Shown here in pieces: positions 4,759 to 11,524 of a DNA stretch of 12,974 nt. Below the pieces are notes generated by a model. That model was not told the DNA's origin. It did not search any database and worked only from the letters and a program-made list of their open reading frames with translations. Location: positions 1 to 12,974 of the forward strand of contig DAIEQM010000007.1 in assembly GCA_027347685.1 (NCBI GenBank). The letters are read 5' to 3'. This DNA comes from UBA5941 sp021824385. Lineage in GTDB: Bacteria; Patescibacteriota; Microgenomatia; UBA8517. Made by a program: the position numbers and the translations under genes. Within the stretch, counting starts at the first letter, position 1. Every line of letters begins with the position of its first letter.

Positions 4759-6453
4759 GTGAAGTATATTTTTGTATCAGGTGGAGTAGTAAGTGGCCTT
4801 GGTAAAGGAATTACTACTGCCTCCCTCGCTTTTCTTCTTAAATCCCGCGGCTTCAAAGTAACCACCATAAAAGCAGATATGTATTTTAATGTGGATGCGG
4901 GAACGCTTCGCCCACAAGAACACGGTGAAGTTTTTGTAACCCATGATGGAATTGAGAGTGATGAAGATTTGGGACATTATGAACGCTTTATTCATGAAAA
5001 CTTGAGGCGCGAAAACTACATTACCGCGGGACAAATTTATACAGAGGTGTTGCGAAAAGAAAGGGCATTTGAATATAGCGGGGAAACCGTTGACGTTATT
5101 CCACATGTTACCAATGAAATTATTCGCCGAATAAAACTCGCTGGAGAAGTAAACAAAGCCGACATTGCCATTGTTGAATATGGAGGCACCGTTGGAGAAT
5201 ATAAAAACGGAATTTTTTTTGAAGCATCGAGAATTTTAAGACTTCAAAATCCAAAAGATGTTATTCAAGTACATGTTACCTACTTGCCGTTTTTAGCAAA
5301 TGTGGGAGAACTCAAAAGTAAGCCCGCACAAACCTCTGTACACATTTTAAATGGCCTCGGAATTCAGCCAGATATTTTGATTGCCAGAGCGCAAGTTCCG
5401 ATTGACAAAAAGCGGCTTGAAAAACTGGCGCTCTTTTGTAATGTTTCCCCCGACCGAGTATTCGCAGCCCCTGATGTAGACACTATTTACCGCGTACCAC
5501 TCATTTTTCATAAGCAATCACACCATTTGGCTTCGACCTGCTTAAAACTTCTCAAGCTCTCCCCCAGAAAACATAAACACTTAGAAAACTGGAAACGCCT
5601 TGTTGCTCATGCCACCAAAAAATATTCACATTCCGCAAAGATTGCAATGGTTGGAAAATATTTTGTAACGGGAGAATATGATTTAGTCGATTCGTATGTT
5701 TCAGTCGTTGAAGCTTTGAAACATGCATCGTGGGCTCTTGAGCGCGGAATACAACTTACCTGGATAGACAGTGAACGAGTTGAGAAAGAAGGAAACCAGA
5801 TCTTAAAAGATTTTGATGGTATTGTAGTTCCTCAAGGATGGGGATCTCGAGGAACAGAAGGGAAAATTCAAGCAATTACCTATGCCAGAGAGCACAATAT
5901 CCCCTACCTTGGCCTGTGTTTTGGCATGCAAATGGCATCTATTGAGTTTGCCCGAAACGTACTAAAGCTTAAAAACGCAAACACAACAGAAGCAAATCCA
6001 GAAACACCACATCCGGTTATTCATGTAATGCCCGAGCAACAAGAATATTTGTCAAAGAAACAATATGGCGGAACCATTCGACTCGGTGCTTGGCCATGTG
6101 TCGTCAAAAAAGGCACGATTCTAGCAAGTGTTTATACCAAATATGGTGACGGGAAAAACTCACCGTGGTGGCTTAGCCGCGACGGTAAAATCACCAAAAA
6201 CCTTCCATCAAAAAAGCTTGTTATTCACGAGCGACATCGTCATCGCTATGAATTTAATAATGATTACAAAAAACAATTTGAAGAAAACGGGTTTGTAATT
6301 TCGGGTACCTCACCTGACGGAAAACTTGTTGAAGCAATTGAGCTGAAAAACCATCCTTTTTTTGTAGCGACACAGTTTCATCCTGAATATATTTCCAGAC
6401 CCCTTACTCCTCACCCTGTCTTTATGGGTTTCATAAACTCTCTTAAAAAATAA
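4759..6453 (+). CDS. pyrG: CTP synthase
   Basis: 564 residues. The enzyme converts UTP, ATP and glutamine to CTP. The N-terminal synthetase domain opens KYIFVSGGVVSGLGKGI (P-loop with Lys16) and has HGEVFVTHDG and DLGHYERF for metal and nucleotide binding. The class I glutaminase domain has the nucleophile Cys387 in YLGLCFGMQ and the His541/Glu543 pair in QFHPEY. IHERHRHRYEFN is typical of the family. It is slightly longer than E. coli PyrG (545), with a small insert around KYGDGKNSPWW. I chose GTG 4759 because the protein then begins MKYIF as is normal; GTG 4747 would add four residues. There is no ribosome site. TTGAAC (4719-4724) and TACAGT (4743-4748) with an 18-bp spacer could give a nearly leaderless mRNA, and TATAAT at 4703-4708 is an alternative. 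Confidence 0.97.
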   Translation: MKYIFVSGGVVSGLGKGITTASLAFLLKSRGFKVTTIKADMYFNVDAGTLRPQEHGEVFVTHDGIESDEDLGHYERFIHENLRRENYITAGQIYTEVLRKERAFEYSGETVDVIPHVTNEIIRRIKLAGEVNKADIAIVEYGGTVGEYKNGIFFEASRILRLQNPKDVIQVHVTYLPFLANVGELKSKPAQTSVHILNGLGIQPDILIARAQVPIDKKRLEKLALFCNVSPDRVFAAPDVDTIYRVPLIFHKQSHHLASTCLKLLKLSPRKHKHLENWKRLVAHATKKYSHSAKIAMVGKYFVTGEYDLVDSYVSVVEALKHASWALERGIQLTWIDSERVEKEGNQILKDFDGIVVPQGWGSRGTEGKIQAITYAREHNIPYLGLCFGMQMASIEFARNVLKLKNANTTEANPETPHPVIHVMPEQQEYLSKKQYGGTIRLGAWPCVVKKGTILASVYTKYGDGKNSPWWLSRDGKITKNLPSKKLVIHERHRHRYEFNNDYKKQFEENGFVISGTSPDGKLVEAIELKNHPFFVATQFHPEYISRPLTPHPVFMGFINSLKK

Positions 6454-6455
6454 GA

Positions 6456-6477
6456 GGTGTTTTATTAAAAAAACACC
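6456..6477. terminator. Hairpin between convergent genes
   Basis: GGTGTTTT (6456-6463) pairs with AAAACACC (6470-6477) around a 6-nt A/T loop, between the stop of pyrG and the stop of the convergent secreted-protein gene. The T-tract on either strand is within or weakly downstream of the stem, so it is only a modest intrinsic terminator, possibly acting both ways. Confidence 0.45.
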
Positions 6478-6490
6478 CCTTAAAACCTTC

Positions 6491-7135
6491 TTAGCATTCA
6501 AAGTTCATGTCATGAAAGGCTTTGCCATTTACAAACGTAAGCTTTGAAAGCCACCATTCGCGGTAGTCAGTTGGAGCACCCGAAGTGTTCGGAGCACCTG
6601 CCGACCGTGCAACTTCTACATTCAATACAACATGGTGAATGATTCCGACCTTCTCGTTTTCATACGTAGCAAGACCCCATTCAACCGCAGTTTTAAATCC
6701 TAACTCTGCAACTTCACCTTTGTAGCATATTGCCGCAAACATGTGCCTTGGATTGGCACAGTCGGCAACTACAAATGGACCGTCCCAATTGTGATCGGGG
6801 CGCTTGAGCCAAACTGTTTCCCCAATATCACTACAACTCATGAGAGCGATACCATCTTTGAATGGTGACAAGTCGATATTGTTGACGACTGCCGTATCTT
6901 CCATCCGATGAGGATTTACCCACGTTACATCTCCTTTCACATAGTCTGGCATTTTTCGCTGAGCCGACTCAGGGGTGATTAAACTTGGATAAAAATATCC
7001 GTATTTATCACAGTATCCGTATTCAAGAAGCTCCTTTGGAGAACTATCTCGGACAAGACTCCCACATTCTGAGGCCGAAATTGGGCTCGAAGCGAGTAAT
7101 ACCAAAAATGTACAGGCTACAATGACTTTACTCAA
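6491..7135 (-). CDS. Secreted double-psi-barrel-like protein
   Basis: 214 residues with a signal peptide (hydrophobic run at about 4-15, probable cleavage near ISA-SEC at 21/22). The exported part has six cysteines (SECG, GYCDK, MSCSD, ADCAN, AICYK and the C-terminal residue), enough for three disulfides. The core WDGPFVVADCANPRHM...GEVAELGFKTAVEWG resembles the GPF-x-V-x-DCA...G-x-VxE pattern of double-psi beta-barrel proteins (RlpA/barwin-like), which often act on or bind cell-wall glycans; this assignment is by eye and tentative. The start is TTG, fixed by a strong AAGGAG 7 nt upstream. It has its own promoter (7165-7193). The canonical ribosome site contrasts with the leaderless pattern of several neighbours. 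Confidence 0.75.
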   Translation of the reverse strand: MSKVIVACTFLVLLASSPISASECGSLVRDSSPKELLEYGYCDKYGYFYPSLITPESAQRKMPDYVKGDVTWVNPHRMEDTAVVNNIDLSPFKDGIALMSCSDIGETVWLKRPDHNWDGPFVVADCANPRHMFAAICYKGEVAELGFKTAVEWGLATYENEKVGIIHHVVLNVEVARSAGAPNTSGAPTDYREWWLSKLTFVNGKAFHDMNFEC

Positions 7136-7142
7136 TCTGATA

Positions 7143-7148
7143 CTCCTT
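7143..7148 (-). promoter_or_regulatory. Shine-Dalgarno site deciding a TTG start
   Basis: The reverse strand reads AAGGAG, then 7 nt, then TTG at 7135-7133. No ATG or GTG is available at a sensible distance and the signal peptide follows directly, so TTG is the likely start. Confidence 0.75.
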
Positions 7149-7164
7149 ATCTTATGGACGTTAC

Positions 7165-7193
7165 AGTGTATGGGGTAATGAGAAGTATTTCAA
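7165..7193 (-). promoter_or_regulatory. Promoter of the secreted protein gene
   Basis: On the reverse strand TTGAAA (7193-7188), a 17-bp spacer, TACACT (7170-7165). The predicted start near 7158 gives a leader of about 23 nt that contains the AAGGAG site. Confidence 0.6.
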
Positions 7194-7201
7194 CCCAGCA
7201 G

Positions 7202-7897
7202 TTATTGTGAAAGATAGTTTTTGCGCTGTTTTTCGGGCAACTTTTCAACTGCAGCACGAAGCATTGTTTTGGGCATTGAAGGAGCCTTTTTATCTAAAAA
7301 CTTAATCAGTTTCGCGCGGTCTACCTCTCCTGCTTCCTTGAGCATCCAACCCACTGCTTTTTGAATTAAATCATGTGAATCATGGAGCAAAATTTCAGCT
7401 ACCTTGTAGGTCTCTTTTAAACTTCCCCGCTTTATATACGCAAGTGTTGCAACCATTGCCGTTCGTTTTTCCCATATATCTTTTGATTGTGCAAATTTAT
7501 ATAGAATTTTTTCAGGGTGAGTTTGCACATATTCACCCATAATTTTGTATGAAACGGTATCCACAAGATCCCAATTGTTGATAAAGTGCATGTGCTCCAA
7601 ATAAAACTCATAAATTTCCTCTTGCTTCTTGGGTTCAGCCACTTCAAATTGGGAAACCAATATAAGTAGTGCTGTAAGGCGCATTTCGTGCCAGGGGGAA
7701 TGGAGAACTTTTTCTATGTCTTCGATAGCGAGATCTTTAAACTTTTTGGCAACTTTCCTGCAATTTGGGACAGTTACGCCCAAAAAACGGTCGCCTTCAC
7801 CATAGCCACCTTCTTGAGATTGGAAAAATTGAGGATAAAAATCGCGCTTCTTTACATCAACATATTTCTGAAGTTCCGAGAGTACTTCTTCTTTCAC
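7202..7897 (-). CDS. AlkD-like DNA alkylation repair protein
   Basis: 231 residues of the HEAT-like-repeat DNA glycosylase family, which removes bulky or positively charged alkylated purines without flipping the base. The signature INNWDLVDT puts Trp109 and Asp113 at the same numbers as the catalytic residues of Bacillus cereus AlkD. WEKRTAM gives Arg145 and KAVGWMLKEAG gives Trp184, matching AlkD Arg148 and Trp187. The C-terminal MPKTMLRAAVEKLP is also typical. Length is normal. The start is GTG at 7897. A TATAAT on the reverse strand ends 6 nt before it, so the mRNA is predicted to be leaderless. It is divergent from the exonuclease/GIY-YIG gene, 26 bp away, which suggests shared control of two DNA-repair genes. 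Confidence 0.93.
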   Translation of the reverse strand: MKEEVLSELQKYVDVKKRDFYPQFFQSQEGGYGEGDRFLGVTVPNCRKVAKKFKDLAIEDIEKVLHSPWHEMRLTALLILVSQFEVAEPKKQEEIYEFYLEHMHFINNWDLVDTVSYKIMGEYVQTHPEKILYKFAQSKDIWEKRTAMVATLAYIKRGSLKETYKVAEILLHDSHDLIQKAVGWMLKEAGEVDRAKLIKFLDKKAPSMPKTMLRAAVEKLPEKQRKNYLSQ

Positions 7898-7903
7898 ACA
7901 AGT

Positions 7904-7913
7904 ATTATATACT
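7904..7913. promoter_or_regulatory. Overlapping divergent -10 boxes
   Basis: In a 26-bp gap between start codons, TATAAT on the reverse strand (7909-7904) serves the AlkD-like gene, ending 6 nt before its GTG. TATACT on the forward strand (7908-7913) serves the nuclease gene, ending 10 nt before its ATG. The boxes share two base pairs, so polymerase binding to one should exclude the other. Neither has a clear -35, and any -35 would lie inside the opposite gene. Confidence 0.55.
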
Positions 7914-7923
7914 ATTTTCTACC

Positions 7924-9360
7924 ATGAAGTTCGGCCAATATTCAGTTTTTGCTTTTGTTGATGTAGAAACCACTGGGGTAAGTGCCAGTGGAGACCGTGT
8001 TTTGGAAGTGGGAATTATCCGCGTTGAAAATGGAAAAGTAGTTAAAAAGTTAAGCTCCCTTCTCGACCCCGATTCTCATGTTCCGCCAGAAATTACCCAA
8101 ATTACGGGCATAACAGACGACGATATTTTGGATGCCCCTCATTTTAGTGACATTGTAGAAGAGATTGAGGAGCTCCTCGAAGGAGCTGTGTTTGTGGCCC
8201 ACAATGCCCGATTTGATTATGCATTTCTGAAACATGAATTTCGTCGGCTCGGACTGCCCTTCAATTACAAAACACTCGACACCGTAAAACTATCGAGAAA
8301 GCTATTTCCACAGCTTCCGCGCCACAATCTCGATGCACTCATTGAGCTTCTACAGGTAAAAATTGAACATCGACACCGCGCATACGATGACGCTCTGGTT
8401 CTCTATGATTTTTTAAAACATGCACATACGTCATTTGAATCAGAGTATTTAACTGCTGTTATTTTGGACTTTTTAAAAACTCCGAATCTTCCGGTGCAAC
8501 TCACGAAAGACTCTATGGAAAAATTGCCGCAAGGGCCAGGAGTGTATTTTATGTATGACAAAACGGACGCGCTTTTGTACGTAGGGAAAAGTGTTGATAT
8601 TCAATCTCGCGTACTGTCACATTTTTATAACGATTTTGATAGTAACACCGATCTTCTTTTGGCTCGAGAAGTGTTCCGTGTCGAAGCCCACGAAACTGCA
8701 GGAGACCTCGGAGCAAGCATTTTGGAGTCTTCCATGATCAAAACACACTTTCCGATTCACAATCGGCTTCTCCGGTCTCATGGAGAATTGTTGGCACTCA
8801 TACAAACCGAGAAAAATGGCTATTACACCGTAGCCCAAAAACCAATTTCAGAAGTTGACCCGGCAAATCACCACGATATTTTGGGAGTATTTGTAAGTAA
8901 AAAACAGCTCACCGTAAAACTTACCGAAATCGCAAAGGAATATAAACTGTGTATGAAACTCTTGGGAATCGAAAAAGGGAAGGGTGCCTGTTTTGGCTCT
9001 CAAATAGAAACGTGTAATGGCGCGTGTACCGGGCTTGAGCCTGCTTTTAAATACAATGTGCGCTTCATTGAAGCATTTGCCAATGCACGCGTACCAGTAT
9101 GGCCTTTTCCGGGGCCTATTGGCATTCATGAAAAGTTTGAAGAAACAGAAGAGCTGCATATTATCAATAACTGGACCTATTTGGGTTCTGTTCACGAGCA
9201 TAGTGAGAAAGATATTGAAGAAGTTCTAAAAAAAGCAGTGCCATTTAACTGGGACAACTACAAAATTATTCGTCGTTTTGTAAAAAAGCACGCAAAACAA
9301 AATACTATTTTGGATCTTTCGAATCATATCGCTCATTCATCTCCCAGAGAGCCACTATAA
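7924..9360 (+). CDS. DEDDh exonuclease fused to GIY-YIG (UvrC-N/Cho-like) nuclease
   Basis: 478 residues. The N-terminal DnaQ-type 3'-5' exonuclease has FVDVETTG (Asp13, Glu15), AHNARFDY (Asp98) and HRAYDDA (His151, Asp156), all DEDDh metal ligands. A linker (about 165-200) leads to a GIY-YIG domain with GPGVYFM (from 204), LLYVGKSVDIQSRV (Tyr219, Gly221, Arg229) and ILESSMIKTHFPIHN supplying the metal-binding Glu. The C-terminal part has the Cho/UvrC-like CFGSQIETCNGACTG. It lacks UvrC's UvrB-binding and RNase H-like halves. Such DnaQ-UvrC-N fusions are known in several bacterial groups and are thought to make a 3' incision and process the end. I chose ATG 7924, which begins right before the exonuclease fold; the frame is open further upstream but only across the AlkD-like gene. 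Its 3' end overlaps the convergent gene by 56 bp. Confidence 0.92.
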   Translation: MKFGQYSVFAFVDVETTGVSASGDRVLEVGIIRVENGKVVKKLSSLLDPDSHVPPEITQITGITDDDILDAPHFSDIVEEIEELLEGAVFVAHNARFDYAFLKHEFRRLGLPFNYKTLDTVKLSRKLFPQLPRHNLDALIELLQVKIEHRHRAYDDALVLYDFLKHAHTSFESEYLTAVILDFLKTPNLPVQLTKDSMEKLPQGPGVYFMYDKTDALLYVGKSVDIQSRVLSHFYNDFDSNTDLLLAREVFRVEAHETAGDLGASILESSMIKTHFPIHNRLLRSHGELLALIQTEKNGYYTVAQKPISEVDPANHHDILGVFVSKKQLTVKLTEIAKEYKLCMKLLGIEKGKGACFGSQIETCNGACTGLEPAFKYNVRFIEAFANARVPVWPFPGPIGIHEKFEETEELHIINNWTYLGSVHEHSEKDIEEVLKKAVPFNWDNYKIIRRFVKKHAKQNTILDLSNHIAHSSPREPL

Positions 9361-10378
9361 ACAGAGACTCGCTCCAGCCAAGTGGAGTGTTGGCATTAAA
9401 TTCATTGGAATTACTAAAGTAGAGCTCCGGCAATCCTTTTTCGGTATCAATATCTATAAGTTGATCGAGAAATTTTTTAGCTTTTTCAAAGTTGCCCATT
9501 TTTTCGTAGATGATGGCAAGCCATGCGAGACCAAATGTCCATTCAGCTTCCTCACTTACTTCGTCTTCATTTTTGTTGTAATACTTGTCTCCTTTGTAGC
9601 GAATAACGCCGCGTTTTCTGAGTAAATGATACTCGGTGTGCTCAAGTATTTGATCACGCTCAGCTGCGGTTACCACATTGTACGGCCAGATTAAGGAAAG
9701 AAGTGACAAATCAACAAACTTTCCCGTCGACTCTCGTGGAAGGAGTTTCCTGAGTGCCGCTTCCCCCTTTTCTATAAGCTCCGGGTCTACATGCACCCCA
9801 AAGGTACGCCGAACAGACTTAAGGCCAGCCACACATGCGCCTATGGAGCTTGAATGCACTTCCTCGCCTTCCTCCCACATACCACTGTCGGGATCATGAT
9901 AGTACTCAATTGAGTCCAAATATTGAATAAGCTTGTTTACAATTCTCAAATCATCCTCAGTGACAAGAATAGAATTGCGCACCCTTTTTTCAAGCTCCCC
10001 TATTCGGTACAGCATACAGCCCACTGCATCGTTTTGTTTATTTCCCCAATCCTCCCAAAATTCGTCAAACGTTTCTGGGTGAAATCGCGCATGAATATAT
10101 TGGTAACTTTTTTCCGGTTTGTGCTCAATTGCCCAATCTATTTTTTGCTCGTGCTTTAAGAATATTTGCAGTATTGCCTTCGACGTTTTGAGTACCGTTT
10201 CCCAATCACCAATTATTTCAAAGGCAATTGTTTCGTAAAAATTGTCGCGGAGCCAACTTTTGTCATACCCCGTTCCTACTTCTTTACTGGAAGCGGCAAA
10301 CAAGCCTGTTTCATATTCTAGCGAAGACAAAATAGAAAGATGCTTTTGGATAAGCTCGTTGTAGGACAGGTGAGACAT
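9305..10378 (-). CDS. Glycoside hydrolase family 15-like protein
   Basis: 357 residues resembling the (alpha/alpha)6 barrel shared by glucoamylases (GH15) and the phosphorylase kinase alpha N-domain. Visible motifs are KSWLRDNFY (40-48), GNKQNDAVG (112-120), GMWEEGEEVHSSSIG (166-180, Glu169/Glu170 as candidate acid), EAEWTFGLAWLAIIYE and TPLGWSESLFI near the end. It probably acts on alpha-glucosides, but the substrate cannot be read from sequence. It has no signal peptide and is short for the family, lacking the N-terminal beta domain of prokaryotic glucoamylases. It starts 7 bp after the stop of the upstream membrane protein, so the two are probably one operon. No ribosome site is present. 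The 3' end overlaps the nuclease gene antisense by 56 bp. Confidence 0.85.
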   Translation of the reverse strand: MSHLSYNELIQKHLSILSSLEYETGLFAASSKEVGTGYDKSWLRDNFYETIAFEIIGDWETVLKTSKAILQIFLKHEQKIDWAIEHKPEKSYQYIHARFHPETFDEFWEDWGNKQNDAVGCMLYRIGELEKRVRNSILVTEDDLRIVNKLIQYLDSIEYYHDPDSGMWEEGEEVHSSSIGACVAGLKSVRRTFGVHVDPELIEKGEAALRKLLPRESTGKFVDLSLLSLIWPYNVVTAAERDQILEHTEYHLLRKRGVIRYKGDKYYNKNEDEVSEEAEWTFGLAWLAIIYEKMGNFEKAKKFLDQLIDIDTEKGLPELYFSNSNEFNANTPLGWSESLFIVALWEMNERYDSKDPK

Positions 10379-10385
10379 AAAAAGG

Positions 10386-10922
10386 TTATGGGCAATTCAG
10401 CTGTTTTTTGCATGTGGCCAATGCGTCTCCTTGAAGATCGTTACATACTTGGCATTCAGGCTTTTTATTTTGTAATGTATAGTCGTTGAGCACTTTTTTG
10501 CTTGGATAATACAGATTGTCTGCAGGGGGAATAAATGTTTTTTCGTCAATCACAGCCGTTTGGCAAATGAAACTAAATTTTCTGGACAAATCGACAACGT
10601 CTACTTCACCAGGGGTAATTTGGAGTCCTGCCTTTGAATCGTCTGACCACTGTGTGGCCGAGGATGTAGTGAAAATAAGATGTGACACTTTACCTGCCTG
10701 ACGAATATCTGCCTTAACCTGACCTTTTGCCACATACACTTCACCGCCGTAGTTGGCATCATTATTTAAAATACATTTTTGAGGCGATTCATTTGAGCTT
10801 GCAAAATCAAGAAGCGACTTTGTAACCGTGTGAGAGTTGGAACTAAACCGAAGGCCCAGAATAAAAACGAGGGCGATAAGTATCAGGAGTCCAATTCCAA
10901 TAAGCAGAAACTTTTTATTCAT
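10386..10922 (-). CDS. Membrane-anchored Cys-containing protein, function unknown
   Basis: 178 residues. One N-terminal membrane helix (about 5-24, KFLLIGIGLLILIALVFIL) anchors an outside domain, by the MNKK charge rule. The middle (about 48-125) alternates short beta-like segments (GGEVYVAKGQVKADI, VSHLIFTTSSATQWS). A Cys-rich tail ends the protein (ECQVC then CKKQLNC), six cysteines in all outside the helix. It resembles, from memory only, secreted CPR proteins with a GTVYV...MRADF-type core. Upstream are TAAAGG about 7 nt before the ATG and an extended -10 box at 10941-10949. It leads a two-gene unit with the GH15-like gene. Confidence 0.75.
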   Translation of the reverse strand: MNKKFLLIGIGLLILIALVFILGLRFSSNSHTVTKSLLDFASSNESPQKCILNNDANYGGEVYVAKGQVKADIRQAGKVSHLIFTTSSATQWSDDSKAGLQITPGEVDVVDLSRKFSFICQTAVIDEKTFIPPADNLYYPSKKVLNDYTLQNKKPECQVCNDLQGDALATCKKQLNCP

Positions 10923-10940
10923 GAATAAACCTTTACTCAG

Positions 10941-10949
10941 TCTATATCA
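10941..10949 (-). promoter_or_regulatory. Extended -10 promoter of the membrane protein-GH15 unit
   Basis: The reverse strand reads TGATATAGA. TTGCTG (10968-10963) at a 16-bp spacing is a possible -35 and overlaps the arm of a hairpin, GCAACAA/TTGTTGC (10965-10985, 7-bp stem, 7-nt loop), that could be an operator or roadblock. The rest of 10950-11005 shows nothing else. Confidence 0.45.
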
Positions 10950-11005
10950 GATACAAACAAAACAGCAACAACGTGCATTTGTTGCCTGTGCTACGAGGCT
11001 CTTTT

Positions 11006-11014
11006 TGGTATAAT
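11006..11014 (+). promoter_or_regulatory. Extended -10 promoter of the tRNA-Leu(UAA) locus
   Basis: TGGTATAAT is a near-perfect extended -10 box; no good -35 is needed or seen. The predicted start is about 11021. It is the counterpart of TGCTATACT at 2802-2794 and drives the structured leader, the interrupted tRNA fragment, probably the GIY-YIG gene, and the intact tRNA-Leu(UAA). Confidence 0.7.
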
Positions 11015-11020
11015 ATCCCT

Positions 11021-11140
11021 GTTTCTCGTATTTTGTATTTAACAAAACTACTTTTAGTAGTTTTGAAGAGGAAAAACTGGCTTAATTTTGAAATTTTACA
11101 GAATGTAAAATGAAAAGCGTAAAGCCATGTTGAGACGAGC
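11021..11140 (+). ncRNA. Candidate structured leader RNA, copy 2
   Basis: A gene-free stretch directly behind an extended -10 box. Hairpin A is CAAAACTAC-TTTTA-GTAGTTTTG (11043-11065). Hairpin B is ATTTTACA-GAA-TGTAAAAT (11093-11111), enclosed by TGGCTT (11078-11083) pairing with AAGCCA (11122-11127). CTCGT (11025-11029) can pair with ACGAG (11135-11139) to close the whole. Against copy 1 (2669-2787, reverse strand) the linker after hairpin A is about two-thirds identical over 41 nt (both begin GTTTTGAA). Hairpin A has one paired change and hairpin B four, all keeping complementarity. It ends exactly at the tRNA-Leu 5' fragment. Confidence 0.6.
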
Positions 11141-11198
11141 GCCGGGGTGCCCCGCCTGCAGCGCTTTTGCGCAGCAATGCGGGCAGGTGAAATGGGTA
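11141..11198 (+). pseudogene. Interrupted 5' fragment of tRNA-Leu (UAA)
   Basis: GCCGGGGTGC (11141-11150) equals nucleotides 1-10 of tRNA-Leu(UAA) at 11440-11449. After the 37-bp palindrome, TGAAATGG (11188-11195) equals tRNA nucleotides 11-18, continuing as GTA against TA with one extra G. The break point matches that in the tRNA-Leu(GAG) fragment at 2057-2114, but the flanks match the local tRNA (GGGGTGC here, GAGGTGT there). The fragment lies where the tRNA would begin behind the leader, and the intact copy is 299 bp downstream, beyond the GIY-YIG gene. Confidence 0.85.
11151..11187 (+). mobile_element. 37-bp palindromic element, copy 2
   Basis: All 37 bases are identical to the element at 2104-2068 (reverse strand): CCCGCCTGCA at one end, GCGGGCAGG at the other, with a GCGC-TTTT-GCGC centre. 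A GTG at 11147 opens a frame straight through it into the GIY-YIG gene, so it can be translated as an 18-residue extension, though I do not think that is the real start. Being adjacent to a nuclease gene, this copy may be the autonomous form, with copy 1 as a gene-less derivative; that is inference. Confidence 0.75.
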
Positions 11199-11200
11199 AA

Positions 11201-11452
11201 ATGTATTACACTTACGTTTTAAAAAGTTCAAAAGATAATGAATTGTATATTGGGTGGACTGTTGACTTAAGTGCTCGAATTAAAAAACATAGCAGTGGAA
11301 AAGTTTATTCTACGAAGTTTAAATTGCCTATTACTTTGGTTTATTATGAAGCTTGCCTAAGTAAAGAAAAGGCAATACAGCGAGAAAAACAATTGAAAAC
11401 AGGATTTGGGAGAAGATATTTAAAAAATAGATTGAATATGCCGGGGTGCTGA
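11201..11452 (+). CDS. Small GIY-YIG nuclease between two tRNA-Leu copies
   Basis: 83 residues of the single-domain GIY-YIG family (YhbQ/UPF0213-like). The protein begins MYYTYVLKSS, with LYIG (15-18), the catalytic-type Arg26 in SARIKKH and Glu62 in AIQREKQLK, then GFGRRYLKNRL. All motif residues are present, so it should be active. It has no extra DNA-binding domain. ATG 11201 fits the family's usual start; ATG 11192 (three residues longer, AGGTGA upstream) is nearly as good. The C-terminus NMPGC is encoded by the first bases of tRNA-Leu(UAA): the stop TGA (11450-11452) lies inside the tRNA. The gene is flanked by an interrupted tRNA 5' copy and the complete tRNA, as expected of a cargo nuclease of an element inserted in the tRNA. 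It probably shares the tRNA promoter at 11006. Confidence 0.9.
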   Translation: MYYTYVLKSSKDNELYIGWTVDLSARIKKHSSGKVYSTKFKLPITLVYYEACLSKEKAIQREKQLKTGFGRRYLKNRLNMPGC

Positions 11453-11524
11453 AATGGTAGACAGCCCAGACTTAAAATCTGGTGTCACAATAGTGGCGTG
11501 CGGGTTCGAGTCCCGCTCCCGGCA
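11440..11524 (+). tRNA. tRNA-Leu (UAA)
   Basis: 85-nt class II tRNA. The acceptor is GCCGGGG/TCCCGGC (one G-U) with discriminator A at 11524. The anticodon stem CCAGA/TCTGG carries loop CTTAAAA, anticodon UAA (Leu). It has a long variable arm and a GGGTTCGAGTCCC T-arm, with no encoded CCA. Its first 13 nt overlap the end of the GIY-YIG frame. A small hairpin ACAAAC-TTC-GTTTGT (11524-11538) follows directly. Both its 5' part (11141-11198) and 3' part (11582-11601) occur as extra copies nearby. Confidence 0.97.

Noticed and set aside
7765..7923. Longer start for the exonuclease/GIY-YIG protein
   Set aside because: The extension lies wholly antisense inside the AlkD-like gene, and the exonuclease fold begins right after ATG 7924.
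11147..11200. GTG start extending the GIY-YIG protein through the palindrome
   Set aside because: The extra residues come from the tRNA fragment and the palindrome, and the family normally begins at M(Y/F)Y-x-Y.
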